DNA of 63,601 bases, taken from NCBI GenBank assembly GCA_947455705.1, contig CANGPO010000006.1:1-63601 (forward strand). Direction: 5' to 3'. Below, in pieces: positions 34,854 through 44,322 of the stretch. The stretch is from Actinomycetota bacterium. GTDB taxonomy: Bacteria; Actinomycetota; Actinomycetes; S36-B12; CAIYMF01. The notes under the pieces were generated by a model, which saw nothing but the letters and a program-made list of their open reading frames with translations, was not told where the DNA came from and ran no database searches. Made by a program: the position numbers and the translations under genes. Positions within the stretch are counted from its first letter, which is position 1. The number at the start of each line of letters is the position of its first letter.

Positions 34854-36137
34854 TTACGCGCTCTTTTCGCGGCGCTCACGACGAGCGGGTGCCGCATCAC
34901 GCGGGATCAGGGTTGGTAGGACATTGTTTGCCACAACCTCACCATTGATGACAACGCGCGCCACATCATCGCGGCTCGGTACGTCGTACATCACCGAGAG
35001 CAGAACCTCTTCCATGATGGCGCGAAGACCACGGGCACCGGTACCGCGCAAGATCGCCTGATCCGCAACGGCTTCAAGAGCGTCCTCGGTGAATTCCAAC
35101 TCAACATTGTCGAGGTCGAAGAGGCGTTCGTACTGACGCACCAACGCGTTACGTGGCTCAGTGAGCACCTTGACGAGGGCATCGCGATCGAGCGCAACGA
35201 CGGAGGTGAAGACTGGAAGGCGGCCGATGAATTCAGGGATCATGCCGAACTTGAGCATGTCTTCGGGCATCACCCGGCCAAAAACATTGCCTGGATTCGT
35301 GTCGGTCATGTCCATCGACGCGGTGAAGCCGAGCGCCTTCTTGCCAATGCGCTGTTCGATGATCTTGTCGAGGCCAGCGAAAGCTCCACCGACAATGAAC
35401 AGCACGTTCGTCGTGTCGATCTGAATGAATTCTTGATGTGGGTGCTTACGTCCACCCTGCGGCGGAACCGAGGCAGTGGTGCCTTCGAGAATCTTCAGCA
35501 ACGCCTGCTGAACACCCTCACCCGATACGTCGCGCGTGATCGACGGGTTCTCACTCTTACGAGCGACCTTGTCAATCTCGTCAATGTAGATGATTCCGGT
35601 TTCGGCCTTCTTGACGTCGTAGTCGGCGGCCTGAATCAACTTGAGCAAGATGTTCTCAACATCCTCGCCCACGTAGCCGGCTTCGGTGAGCGCCGTGGCA
35701 TCCGCGATAGCGAACGGCACATTAAGCATGCGGGCCAACGTTTGAGCGAGCAGCGTCTTGCCAGAACCGGTGGGGCCGAGCAGCAAGATATTGGACTTCG
35801 CCAATTCAACGGCATCGTCCGCGCGACGCTCGCCCACAGCACCGGCCTGAACGCGCTTGTAGTGGTTGTAAACCGCGACGGATAGCGCCTTCTTAGCCGC
35901 ATCTTGACCGATGACGTACTTGTCGAGGAATTCGTAAATCTCGCGCGGCTTAGGCAATTCGTCGAACTGGAGATCAGAAGACTCGTTGAGCTCTTCTTCG
36001 ATGATCTCGTTACACAGATCGATGCACTCGTCACAGATGTAGACACCTGGGCCCGCGATCAGCTTCTTGACCTGCTTTTGGCTCTTTCCACAGAAAGAAC
36101 ATTTGAGCAGGTCGCCGCCGTCTCCGACTCGGGCCAT
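34854..36137 (-). CDS. clpX: ATP-dependent Clp protease ATP-binding subunit ClpX
   Basis: A 427-residue AAA+ unfoldase. The N-terminal zinc-binding domain has C13-x2-C16 and C35-x2-C38; the Walker A motif is GPTGSGKT (121-128), Walker [10 protein letters not shown], and the IGF-type loop for ClpP docking falls in the region [17 protein letters not shown] lies 7 nt before the ATG at 36137, favouring it over an upstream in-frame start at 36188. A strong terminator separates it from clpP2, so clpX probably has its own promoter in the 200-bp gap. Confidence 0.98.
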   Translation of the reverse strand: MARVGDGGDLLKCSFCGKSQKQVKKLIAGPGVYICDECIDLCNEIIEEELNESSDLQFDELPKPREIYEFLDKYVIGQDAAKKALSVAVYNHYKRVQAGAVGERRADDAVELAKSNILLLGPTGSGKTLLAQTLARMLNVPFAIADATALTEAGYVGEDVENILLKLIQAADYDVKKAETGIIYIDEIDKVARKSENPSITRDVSGEGVQQALLKILEGTTASVPPQGGRKHPHQEFIQIDTTNVLFIVGGAFAGLDKIIEQRIGKKALGFTASMDMTDTNPGNVFGRVMPEDMLKFGMIPEFIGRLPVFTSVVALDRDALVKVLTEPRNALVRQYERLFDLDNVELEFTEDALEAVADQAILRGTGARGLRAIMEEVLLSVMYDVPSRDDVARVVINGEVVANNVLPTLIPRDAAPARRERREKSA

Positions 36138-36283
36138 GGTGTCGTCCTCCAATACATGTGCACAAGGGGGGTGCACGAAACGGTGCACACGTTATTGCAC
36201 CGTACTGACACTGACGGTACCCCTCATTGGTTCTCTACACGCGGTGAGAAACACAACCGGATGCATCGTTCAGCCAACAGCAG

Positions 36284-36316
36284 AAATGCCCACCCGAGGA
36301 CCTCGGGTGGGCATTT
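36284..36316 (-). terminator. Intrinsic terminator after clpP2
   Basis: The arms AAATGCCCACCCGA / TCGGGTGGGCATTT around a 5-nt loop form a 14-bp perfect stem ending in TTTC on the minus strand. It lies 22 bp after the clpP2 stop. The A/T-rich outer arms could let it work in both directions. Confidence 0.85.
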
Positions 36317-36337
36317 GCGATGCTGTATCTGGGCCGG

Positions 36338-36994
36338 TCAGGCGCTTGCCGACGCCTTACGGCTGGGGATAACCGAATCGACAATGCCGTACTCAACGGC
36401 TGCCTGCGCGGTAAGGATCTTGTCGCGCTCAATGTCCTTGCGGATGAGCTCTACATCGCGTCCCGTATGGCGAGCAAAGATGCCCTCCATCTCGGTACGC
36501 ATACGCAGCAACTCGTTGGCCTGGATCTCGATATCCGTACCCTGACCACCACCCTCGGTGTACGGCTGGTGGATCAGAACACGAGCATGTGGCAATAGGT
36601 GACGCTTACCGGGGGTACCGGCAGCGAGTAGAACCGCCGCAGCCGATGCAGCTTGACCAAGGCAGACGGTGGTGATGTCTGGCTTCACGAACTGCATCGT
36701 GTCGTAAATCGCCGTCATGGCGGTGTACGAGCCACCGGGTGAGTTGATGTAGATGCTGATATCGCGATCAGGATCCATCGACTCAAGGCACAGCAACTGA
36801 GCCATGACGTCGTCTGCACTGGCATCGTCGATTTGAACACCAAGGAAGATGATGCGCTCTTCGAAGAGCTTCGAGTACGGGTCGTAGCGCTTGAAACCCT
36901 GGGCGGAACGCTCTTCGAACTGAGGAAGGATGTAACGACCTTCCGGCGCAAAATAGCCGCTAGCTGGTGCGGTGGGGATGATTCGGTTGCTCAT
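36338..36994 (-). CDS. clpP: ATP-dependent Clp protease proteolytic subunit ClpP2
   Basis: A 218-residue serine peptidase subunit. The catalytic triad S117 ([13 protein letters not shown]), H142 (ARVLIHQP) and D191 (IERDKILTA) is intact. GAGGA lies 8 nt before the ATG at 36994; a GTG at 37009 that overlaps the clpP1 stop is an alternative. As in other actinobacteria two ClpP paralogues are adjacent and are expected to form a mixed tetradecamer, of which this is the complete-triad partner. Confidence 0.97.
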   Translation of the reverse strand: MSNRIIPTAPASGYFAPEGRYILPQFEERSAQGFKRYDPYSKLFEERIIFLGVQIDDASADDVMAQLLCLESMDPDRDISIYINSPGGSYTAMTAIYDTMQFVKPDITTVCLGQAASAAAVLLAAGTPGKRHLLPHARVLIHQPYTEGGGQGTDIEIQANELLRMRTEMEGIFARHTGRDVELIRKDIERDKILTAQAAVEYGIVDSVIPSRKASASA

Positions 36995-37005
36995 GATGTC
37001 TGTCC

Positions 37006-37653
37006 TCACGCCGTTCCGCCGCCGTCGACAACATCCCCTGCGGACGTCACGACGTGATCGACAATTCCGTAATCCTTGGCCTCGTCAGCGGAGAACCACT
37101 TCTCCCATTCGGAGTCTTCTACGACGCGCTCAACCGGCTGGCCGGTGTGGTGGGCGATGAGTTCGGCCAACTGCTTCTTGATCAGGACCATCTGCTCGGC
37201 CTGCTTCTGAACCAGTGACTGGACACCCCCAAGGCCACCGAGTGGCTGGTGCATCATGACGCGGGCGTGCTTGAGTGCGTAACGCTTGCCAGGGGCACCT
37301 GCGGTGAGCAGGAACTGACCCATCGAGGCACACATACCCAAGCCGAGGGTTGCAACGTCATTCTTGACGTACTGCATCGTGTCGTAGATCGCCATACCGG
37401 CTGACACACTTCCACCCGGTGAGTTCACGTACAGGAATATGTCCTTGTCCTGATCCTCAGCTGAGAGAAGTAGGAGCTGACGAACGATCTCGTTCGCCAT
37501 CTCGTCACGTACTTCACCTTCAAGGAAGATGATCCGCTCGCGGAGCAAGCGCTCTTTAATCGAGTCGGCATAGCCGGTTACTCCGGCGCCGGGGCCCCGA
37601 TCGGTCCACGTACCGCTCACGGTGTTCCTCCCACTGTCGTAATTCGCATTCAT
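37006..37653 (-). CDS. clpP: ATP-dependent Clp protease proteolytic subunit ClpP1, Glu at the catalytic Asp position
   Basis: A 215-residue ClpP. Ser110 ([11 protein letters not shown]) and His135 ([11 protein letters not shown]) are in their usual places. The position of the catalytic Asp, fixed by spacing to His (49 residues, as in ClpP2 and E. coli) and to the following [12 protein letters not shown] block, is Glu184 in EWEKWFSA. The nucleotides (codon at 37102-37104 on the minus strand) give GAG clearly. The ATG at 37653 has AGGG 6 nt upstream. It lies 11 bp before clpP2 and 162 bp after tig. Confidence 0.95.
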   Translation of the reverse strand: MNANYDSGRNTVSGTWTDRGPGAGVTGYADSIKERLLRERIIFLEGEVRDEMANEIVRQLLLLSAEDQDKDIFLYVNSPGGSVSAGMAIYDTMQYVKNDVATLGLGMCASMGQFLLTAGAPGKRYALKHARVMMHQPLGGLGGVQSLVQKQAEQMVLIKKQLAELIAHHTGQPVERVVEDSEWEKWFSADEAKDYGIVDHVVTSAGDVVDGGGTA

Positions 37654-37815
37654 GCAGACCCTAACCAACGCAGGGGACATTGCCTTCCCCAGAGGTCCCC
37701 TGTTCGCCGTAGGCGTTATTTGTTGTTCGCCGAGGGCGATACTCGAACCGAATCGGCCTATGCCGACGGCCGGCCCGCAACACCGCAGCGTTGGGCCTTA
37801 CCGTCGGTGGAACGA

Positions 37816-39144
37816 TTAGTGGTCGTGACCCTCGTGGTCGTCGTGGTCGTGACCCTCGTGGTCGTCGCCGCCAGCAAGGGCAGCACTCGGCATGATCGAA
37901 TCAAGATCAATGATCGTGCCGTTGGAGTCGACGATCTTCGCCTTCTCAAGCACCGTGGCCAATGCCTTCCCGCGACGAACCTCAGCCACAGCTGACGGAA
38001 CCTGACCGGCGTTAACCAGTTCCTGAGCAAACTGATCCGGGCTCATGCCGTAGCGCGGTGCCTGCTGAACGAGCCATGCGGACAGTTCGGTCTCGTTGAC
38101 CTGAATCTCATGTTCTTCGGCGATCTTGTCCAAGATGAGCTGGGTCTTGAGGGACTTGCGTACCTCGTCACCAACCTCAGCGCGGTGATCATCATCGCCA
38201 TGTCCGTCGGCAAAGTGATCGTCGATCTGCTGGGCGATAACACCCTCGGGCAGTGGGAAGTCGACAGACTCAACGAGGAGTTCAGCGAGCTTGTCGCGTG
38301 CTGCGTAGCCCTGCTCGAGTAGCTTCACGCGGCCAAGACGCTCGCGTAGGTCGTCACGAAGTTCATCGATAGTGTCGAATTCACTTGCCAACTGGGCGAA
38401 TGCGTCATCAGCCTCGGGTAGTGCGCGCTCGCGGACCGTCGTGACGGTGACATCGACGGACAGTTCCTTACCTTCGAATTCACCTGCTTCTGGGGTAAAG
38501 GCGAACGTGCGAGTCTCACCGGCTGCGGCACCGGTAACGGCGTCATCGAAGCCCGGCAGCATGCCATCGGTTCCGAGTTCGTACGACAGTGCACTGCCAA
38601 CAAGATCTTCGACGACTGCGCCGTCATCTGTGCCGTTGATGTCAAAAAGGATGACGTCGCCCTTGGCTGATGCACGCTCGACCTGAGCAAGGCTGCCGAA
38701 GCGGGCACGCAGTGCATCTAGTTGGTCTTCAACATCCGAGCCAGCGACCTTCACTGAATCGACGGTGACGGCCAGGGTTTCAAAGTCTGGGAGGTCGAAC
38801 TCGGGGACGACATCCATCTCGGCGGTGAACGCCAGTGGCTGTGCATCTTCGAAGGTGGTGACATCAACGTCAGGACGCCCGAGGAACTTGATCTCATGCT
38901 CGCGAAGTGCGGCGTCGAGGTTCAGGTTGATGGCGTCGTTGATTGCCTCGTCGAGAACCGCGGCACGACCCACGCGTTGATCGATAACGCGGTTCGGCAC
39001 CTTGCCCTTGCGGAAGCCGGGGATGGTGATCGAGGCAGCGATGCGACGGTAGGCGGCGTCGAGGGCCGGCTTGAGTTCGTCGAAGGGAACTTCAACGGAC
39101 AGCTTGACCCGGGTGGGCGAGAGGTTTTCGACGTCACTCTTCAC
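37816..39144 (-). CDS. tig: Trigger factor with His-rich C-terminal tail
   Basis: A 442-residue ribosome-bound chaperone. The ribosome-binding domain contains the signature IPGFRKGKVPNRVID near residue 40; the FKBP-like prolyl isomerase domain (about 155-240) and the C-terminal helical chaperone domain follow. The last 20 residues are His/Asp-rich (DDHEGHDHDDHEGHDH), encoded by a near-exact DNA repeat around 37816-37866. Such tails bind metals in other folding factors, but this is inference here. The GTG at 39144 with AGGAG upstream gives the usual N-terminus. It lies upstream of clpP1-clpP2. Confidence 0.96.
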   Translation of the reverse strand: MKSDVENLSPTRVKLSVEVPFDELKPALDAAYRRIAASITIPGFRKGKVPNRVIDQRVGRAAVLDEAINDAINLNLDAALREHEIKFLGRPDVDVTTFEDAQPLAFTAEMDVVPEFDLPDFETLAVTVDSVKVAGSDVEDQLDALRARFGSLAQVERASAKGDVILFDINGTDDGAVVEDLVGSALSYELGTDGMLPGFDDAVTGAAAGETRTFAFTPEAGEFEGKELSVDVTVTTVRERALPEADDAFAQLASEFDTIDELRDDLRERLGRVKLLEQGYAARDKLAELLVESVDFPLPEGVIAQQIDDHFADGHGDDDHRAEVGDEVRKSLKTQLILDKIAEEHEIQVNETELSAWLVQQAPRYGMSPDQFAQELVNAGQVPSAVAEVRRGKALATVLEKAKIVDSNGTIIDLDSIMPSAALAGGDDHEGHDHDDHEGHDH

Positions 39145-39205
39145 TGCGATCGGTACTCCTGGATTCGGGGATGAGACAGCTACCGGAAATGGGCCGGTCC
39201 CTGAG

Positions 39206-39278
39206 TCGGGGCGGGGAGACTCGAACTCCCGATCTCCTGCTCCCAAAGCAGGCGCGCTAGCCACTACGCTACGCCCCG
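39206..39278 (-). tRNA. tRNA-Pro (anticodon TGG)
   Basis: The minus strand folds as a 73-nt cloverleaf: acceptor CGGGGCG/CGCCCCG, anticodon stem CCTGC/GCAGG with loop TTTGGGA (anticodon TGG), and T arm GGGAG/CTCCC around TTCGAGT. The discriminator is A and no CCA is encoded. It lies 61 bp upstream of the tig start, on the same strand. Confidence 0.95.
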
Positions 39279-39465
39279 ATGGCGCCCGCCGAGTCTAGAC
39301 GACAAATGCCCTAAGCCCCGAATCCGGTCCCCCTTTGACCACTATTGGGGAGGTTTCTCGTGCTGAGAACGCGGACTGGACGTTGTGAGCGCGGACCGCG
39401 GGGCCATTGGCGCAACGCAGTCAGGACATGGAATGATGTCTCTCGCGCCGGTTCGCTGGTGCAAC

Positions 39466-39539
39466 GCGGGTGTAGCTCAATGGTAGAGCCCCAGCCTTCC
39501 AAGCTGGCCACGCCGGTTCGATCCCGGTCACCCGCTCCA
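39466..39539 (+). tRNA. tRNA-Gly (anticodon TCC), CCA encoded
   Basis: A cloverleaf of 71 nt plus encoded CCA: acceptor GCGGGTG/CACCCGC, D arm GCTC...GAGC, anticodon stem CCAGC/GCTGG with loop CTTCCAA (anticodon TCC), and T arm CCGGT/.CCGG around TTCGATC. Discriminator T. Transcribed away from tRNA-Pro and 105 bp upstream of the SulP gene. Confidence 0.95.
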
Positions 39540-39644
39540 ATGAAGGCAGCGCGCTCGTGCCCCAAGATCGCTAGGGTCTTCCCCGGGCGCGCCTGCGTGA
39601 CTCCTGGACGCCCGAGACTCCATCGACCGCGTAGAAGGAGCATC

Positions 39645-41354
39645 GTGGCGATTACCCGAGAATCGTTGATCCCCGTGTCCCTTCGCGGCTATCAGCGGTC
39701 ATGGCTCACCACGGATCTTGTGGCGGGGGCCACCTTGGCCGCTGTGGCCATCCCCGAGTGCATGGGGTACAGCTCAATCGCAGACGTCCCGGTGATCGCC
39801 GGCCTCTACACGATCATTTTCCCAACCATGATCTTCGCGTTGTTGGGATCCTCGAAGCTTCTGGTGGTGGGGGCCGACTCGGCGACGGCGGCGGTTATCG
39901 CTGCCGGAGTGGCGTCATTGGGGATCGCCGGGCTTACTCCCCGCACCAACGAATGGCTGGCGTACTGCGGCGCCATTGCGCTGATCACCGGCGTGATGTT
40001 GTTCGTCGCACGACTCTTGCGCCTAGGTTTCATCGGCGACTTCCTACCCGCGTCCGTGCTCATTGGGTTCCTCGCCGGTGTCGGCGTCCACGTACTGACC
40101 GGTCAGGTACCAGCAATGTTAGGGATCCCCAAGGTTTCGGGGAGCTGGCTAGAACGACAGTGGCACACCATGACATCTCTCGGTTCTATCCACTGGGCGA
40201 CCGTGGCATTCGCCGTCGGAACTCTGATCATCATCGTCGGTTTCCAACACTTTCTACCTCGCTTTCCCGGTGCGATCGTGGCCGTGGTGCTCTCCATCGC
40301 CATCTCGACGTTCACCAACGCATCGGCGCATGGTGTCGATGTCATTGGATCGGTGACGGGTGGGTTTCCCCCGCTCGGAATCCCTCAAGGTGTGGAACTT
40401 TCGGCAAACCTTGGCTCGCTATCCACGATTGCGTTCTCGTGTCTGGTTCTCATCGTCGCCCAATCAGCGGCTACCTCACGCAGTTTCGCCATGAAGCACG
40501 GTGACACGGCCGAGGTAAACCGCGACATCGTTGGCCTGGGAGCGGCGAACATCACGGCGGCCTTGACGGGTGCCTTCGTTGTTAACGGAAGCCCCACCAA
40601 GACGCAGATTCTCGATGGCCAAAAGGGCAAAACTCAGGTTGCTAACCTGACGATGTCGGTGATCGCCCTGTTGGTTGTGCTGTTCTTCACCGGGCTACTT
40701 ACCAACATGCCCCACGCCACTCTTGGTGCCATCGTTTTCCTCATCGGGATCGACCTCATCGACTTCGATGGCCTCAAGCGAATCCGCAGCCGGCGGATGG
40801 ACGAGTTCGTCATTGCCCTCATCACCGCCGTCGTCGTGTGTGCGGTCGGAGTGGAGCAAGGAATCATTTTGGCGATTGTCGTGTCGCTGTTGGAGCTGAT
40901 CCGCCGCCAGTACAAACCCAAGGATTACGTGATTACTCTCGACGACAACGGCCAGCTCGCCTACCTCGAGGCAACTCCGGGGCTTCAGAGCGCTCCCGGT
41001 TTGTTGGTGTTCCGATACGACGCGGAATTGTTCTACGCCAACGCAAATCGGTTCGTCGACGATATTCACTCACTGATCGACGCGGCCCCCGAGCCGGTGC
41101 GATGGTTGATCCTTGAGGCCGGATCCCTGACGGATATCGACTATTCCGCCGGGCTCACCATCGAAGGCCTGCTCGATTTCACCGATGCTCGCCGGATCAC
41201 GGTGGCGCTTGCCCGTCCCGATCTGTCGCTCATCGAAACGTTGGACACGTACGGACTTACCGAACGCATCGGCAAAGAACACATCTACAGCAAATTGTCA
41301 GACGCATACGCAGCCTTCCTAGCCGACCAATCCTGCGCCGACGTTCCCGAGTAG
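39645..41354 (+). CDS. SulP family anion transporter with STAS domain
   Basis: A 569-residue SLC26/SulP transporter: about 12-14 membrane helices (residues 20-430) with the family motif near AAVAIPECMGYSSIADVPVIAGLY and a cytoplasmic STAS domain (about 450-560, with GLLVFRYDAELFYANANRF and ILEAGSLTDIDYSAG). Substrates in the family include sulfate, bicarbonate and carboxylates; none can be assigned. The GTG at 39645 has AGGAG 4 nt upstream; the frame continues upstream through the tRNA-Gly gene, which is not coding. It may be co-transcribed with tRNA-Gly and the DUF2237 gene, 9 bp downstream. Confidence 0.93.
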   Translation: MAITRESLIPVSLRGYQRSWLTTDLVAGATLAAVAIPECMGYSSIADVPVIAGLYTIIFPTMIFALLGSSKLLVVGADSATAAVIAAGVASLGIAGLTPRTNEWLAYCGAIALITGVMLFVARLLRLGFIGDFLPASVLIGFLAGVGVHVLTGQVPAMLGIPKVSGSWLERQWHTMTSLGSIHWATVAFAVGTLIIIVGFQHFLPRFPGAIVAVVLSIAISTFTNASAHGVDVIGSVTGGFPPLGIPQGVELSANLGSLSTIAFSCLVLIVAQSAATSRSFAMKHGDTAEVNRDIVGLGAANITAALTGAFVVNGSPTKTQILDGQKGKTQVANLTMSVIALLVVLFFTGLLTNMPHATLGAIVFLIGIDLIDFDGLKRIRSRRMDEFVIALITAVVVCAVGVEQGIILAIVVSLLELIRRQYKPKDYVITLDDNGQLAYLEATPGLQSAPGLLVFRYDAELFYANANRFVDDIHSLIDAAPEPVRWLILEAGSLTDIDYSAGLTIEGLLDFTDARRITVALARPDLSLIETLDTYGLTERIGKEHIYSKLSDAYAAFLADQSCADVPE

Positions 41355-41363
41355 CGTGGCATC

Positions 41364-41762
41364 GTGACTGAATCTGGCGAACTCAACGTCCTTGGCGGCC
41401 CGCTCGGTGAGTGTGGGACGGACCCGATGACTGGGTTCTACCGCGATGGTTGTTGCTCAACCGGGCCGCAAGATCTGGGCAGCCACACCATCTGTGCCGT
41501 GGTCACAGCCGAGTTCCTCGAGCATCAGGCTCGGATCGGCAACGACCTGTCCACCCCCGCACCGCAGTACCGCTTCCCGGGCTTGGTACCCGGTGACCGG
41601 TGGTGTGTAACGGCGGCGAATTGGTTGCGAGCCCATATGGATGGCGCAGCCGCTTTCGTCGTTCTCGAGTCCACTCACCGGCGAGCACTCGACATCGTGC
41701 CCCTTGATGTCCTCAAAGAGCATGCCGTGGACGTTCCCTACACACTGGACGGATTCGAGTAG
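41364..41762 (+). CDS. DUF2237 family protein
   Basis: A 132-residue DUF2237 protein. NVLGGPLGECGTDPMTGFYR, GCCSTGPQDLGSHTICAVVT and GNDLSTPAPQYRFPGLVPGD are the conserved family blocks, with four conserved cysteines. The function is not established. The GTG start lies 9 bp after the SulP stop; no good ribosome-binding site is seen, so coupling to SulP or a leaderless transcript (TAGCGT 6 nt upstream) is possible. Confidence 0.93.
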   Translation: MTESGELNVLGGPLGECGTDPMTGFYRDGCCSTGPQDLGSHTICAVVTAEFLEHQARIGNDLSTPAPQYRFPGLVPGDRWCVTAANWLRAHMDGAAAFVVLESTHRRALDIVPLDVLKEHAVDVPYTLDGFE

Positions 41763-41845
41763 TCCTCTGACTGCGCCTTCACCCGATGGGGTCGGGCGAG
41801 TAACCTGCAGGTTCGGGTTAGGTACATTCCAAGGAGGCTGGGTCG

Positions 41846-43375
41846 ATGTTCGTTCCGCTAACCGTGAATGACTTCCTCAAGCGCGCCGAAACGGTGTACG
41901 CGGATCGCATCGCCGTCGTCGACGAACCGGATCAGCCTGCCACCTCATTCGGGCCGTTGACGTACCGCGAACTGGCTGCCGCTGCCCGCGCGATGGCGGC
42001 CGCTCTCGACGACCTCGGAGTACCCATCGGCGGCCGCGTTGCCATTGCGTCACAGAACTCAGCGCGACTTCTCACCAGTTTTTACGGTGTCTCCGGATCA
42101 GGACGCGTGCTCGTCCCCATCAACTTCCGGCTTGCCGAGCCAGAGGTGCGCTACATCGTTGAACACAGTGGCGCACAGGTGCTACTCGTTGATCCAGAAC
42201 TTGATGGTCCGCTGTCCACGGTGACAGCGAAACACCGCTTCGTCTTGGGCGAAAGCGACGACATCATCTTCCCCGAGGGTCGTATCGGCAAAGAGTGGAC
42301 GCCAGATGAAAATGCAACGGCCACGATCAACTACACGTCAGGCACAACGGCTCGTCCCAAAGGCGTGCAGCTAACCCATCGCAATGTGTGGATGAACGCT
42401 GTCACCTTCGCACTGCACGTAACGATGAGCGATCGAGACGTACTGCTGCACACGCTGCCGATGTTCCACGCAAATGGATGGGGGACGCCGTACGCGATCA
42501 CCGGTGTTGGCGGCCGACACATTGTTTTACGCAAGGTTGACGGTGCTGAGATTCTTCGTCGCGTCGAAGAACATGGAGTCACCTTCATGTGTGGTGCACC
42601 AGCAGTGTGGTCCGCCGTTCTGGACGCCGCAGCCACCTGGGAAGGCCCGATCCCCGGCCGCGATCGAGTGCGCATTGTCGTCGCCGGCGCTCCCCCACCA
42701 ACGCGCACAATCGAGCGGATTGAAACTGAACTCGGCTGGGAATTCATCCAGATCTACGGCCTCACTGAGACTGCCCCCATGCTGACGGTGAATCGTCGAC
42801 GCAGTGAATGGGATGGGCTCGACGTACATGAGCGAGCGAAAATGCTTGGCCGCGCGGGAGTTCCGGCACTTGGCGTTGATCTCGACGTAGATCCCAGCGG
42901 TGAAATCTTGGCGCGCGGCAACGTGGTCCTGGAGTCGTATTGGGATCAGCCAGATCAAAGCCAGGAGGCACTGGCCGGTGGCTGGTTCCACACCGGCGAT
43001 GGTGGCACGTACGACGACGGCTACCTCACGATTAGCGACCGCAAGAAGGATGTGATCATCTCCGGTGGTGAGAACGTGTCTTCGATCGAGGTTGAAGATG
43101 TGATCGCAAGCCACCCGAATGTGCGCGAAGTCGCCGTCGTTGGTACTCCGGACGACCGATGGGGTGAGGCGGTCACAGCACTCATCGTCACCGACGGATC
43201 TGCTCTCACGGCCGACGACATCATCGCGCACTGCCGAGCGAGTTTGGCCGGCTACAAATGCCCCAAGCGGGTGGAATTCCGCGAGGCACTGCCGCGTACG
43301 TCCACGGGCAAACTCCAAAAGTTCCTGTTACGTCAGGACTTTTGGACCGGTCAGGAACGCAGCATCAAGGGCTAA
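41846..43375 (+). CDS. Acyl-CoA synthetase (AMP-dependent synthetase/ligase)
   Basis: A 509-residue ANL-superfamily enzyme. The P-loop is YTSGTTARPKG (163-173), then YGLTETAP, the hinge region GDGGTYDDGYLTISDRKKD and the C-terminal catalytic-lysine region RTSTGKLQK. It activates a carboxylic acid to acyl-AMP and then acyl-CoA; the substrate, probably a medium or long chain fatty or aromatic acid, is not resolved. AGGAGG lies 8 nt before the ATG. It converges on the endonuclease VIII gene. Confidence 0.92.
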   Translation: MFVPLTVNDFLKRAETVYADRIAVVDEPDQPATSFGPLTYRELAAAARAMAAALDDLGVPIGGRVAIASQNSARLLTSFYGVSGSGRVLVPINFRLAEPEVRYIVEHSGAQVLLVDPELDGPLSTVTAKHRFVLGESDDIIFPEGRIGKEWTPDENATATINYTSGTTARPKGVQLTHRNVWMNAVTFALHVTMSDRDVLLHTLPMFHANGWGTPYAITGVGGRHIVLRKVDGAEILRRVEEHGVTFMCGAPAVWSAVLDAAATWEGPIPGRDRVRIVVAGAPPPTRTIERIETELGWEFIQIYGLTETAPMLTVNRRRSEWDGLDVHERAKMLGRAGVPALGVDLDVDPSGEILARGNVVLESYWDQPDQSQEALAGGWFHTGDGGTYDDGYLTISDRKKDVIISGGENVSSIEVEDVIASHPNVREVAVVGTPDDRWGEAVTALIVTDGSALTADDIIAHCRASLAGYKCPKRVEFREALPRTSTGKLQKFLLRQDFWTGQERSIKG

Positions 43376-43400
43376 CACGCAAGCAATCGTCAACCGATCG

Positions 43401-44264
43401 TTACTTCTGGCATCCCGGGCACCAGAACAGATTGCGGCCGTAAAACTCCTGGGCCGCAATTCCCGCGCCACATCGCAGGCATGGCCGTCCCGTGCGCTGG
43501 TAGACGTATACCCCCGTTTCGCGACGAGCTCTGCGGCGCGCCGGTGTGTCCTCACCACCATCAAGCTCCGGATCATCTGGTGCGCGACGATCAGAATCCA
43601 GATCGGCCATGGCACGCATGTCTGCCTTTTCAACGGTGACGATGCGACCGCGCTTCACCCCATCCTTCATCAAGATGACCAAGTCGTTCCAGATGTCATC
43701 AAACTGTTCCGGCGCCAAAGACCGACCTTCGCGGAACGGCGATATCCCCTGTCGATAAAGAACTTCGGCGCGATAGATATTGCCTGCGCCACCGATGACA
43801 CTTTGATCCATGAGCAGTGCGCCAACGGGGGCCTTACTCTTGCTGATCCGCGCCCAGGCCCGCAGCGGGTCGGCCTTCTTATGCAAAGGGTCAGGGCCGA
43901 TTCGATTCATGAGTGTGGAAACCTGATCTTCATCGAGCAACTCACACGCTGTCGGCCCACGAAGATCGGCGTAGCTTTCGTCCCCGACAATGCGTAACCG
44001 AAGTGCGCCGACGGGCGCGGGCACTGGAAGTCGTCGAGCAACAAAGGTGCCATAAAGGCCAAGGTGCACGTGAAGGCGCAACGGTGAATCAAAGCTGACA
44101 AGAAGGTGCTTGCCAACCGCCTGCGCTTGCGTCAGAACCGAGCCATCAAGGAACTGAGCACCACTTTCAAACCGCCCCTGTGGGCTGGAGGTCCGCACTC
44201 GCTGATCAGCAAAGGTCTTGGTGAGGGACCGAGCAAGGCGATGAAGGGTGTGACCCTCAGGCAT
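43401..44264 (-). CDS. Endonuclease VIII / Fpg-Nei family DNA glycosylase
   Basis: A 287-residue base-excision glycosylase. The catalytic N-terminus MPEGHTLHR (Pro2, Glu3) follows the start; HVHLGLYGTF, the QSVIGGAGNIYRAEVLYRQG helix-two-turn-helix region and a C-terminal zinc finger (CLRCG...CPGCQ) are present. The PEGHTLHR spelling and overall form match actinobacterial Nei2. GGAAGG lies 6 nt before the ATG at 44264; the longer upstream frame would mask the catalytic proline. It removes oxidised pyrimidines and nicks the strand. Confidence 0.95.
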   Translation of the reverse strand: MPEGHTLHRLARSLTKTFADQRVRTSSPQGRFESGAQFLDGSVLTQAQAVGKHLLVSFDSPLRLHVHLGLYGTFVARRLPVPAPVGALRLRIVGDESYADLRGPTACELLDEDQVSTLMNRIGPDPLHKKADPLRAWARISKSKAPVGALLMDQSVIGGAGNIYRAEVLYRQGISPFREGRSLAPEQFDDIWNDLVILMKDGVKRGRIVTVEKADMRAMADLDSDRRAPDDPELDGGEDTPARRRARRETGVYVYQRTGRPCLRCGAGIAAQEFYGRNLFWCPGCQK

Positions 44265-44309
44265 GATGACCCTTCCTCGCCAAGACAAGCGAATCGGCGC
44301 TTGAACCCG

Positions 44310-44315
44310 TACCGT
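44310..44315 (+). promoter_or_regulatory. Putative -10 box (TACCGT) of a leaderless transcript
   Basis: TACCGT fits TANNNT and ends exactly 7 nt before the ATG at 44323. No Shine-Dalgarno sequence precedes that ATG. Confidence 0.35.
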
Positions 44316-44322
44316 TCTTTAC

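Noticed and set aside
39345-39644. Upstream extension of the SulP reading frame
   Set aside because: It runs through the tRNA-Gly gene; the GTG at 39645 with AGGAG upstream is the supported start.
42527-43318. Minus-strand ORF of 263 residues opposite the acyl-CoA synthetase
   Set aside because: The plus strand has all the ANL motifs; the minus frame has no recognisable pattern or ribosome-binding site.
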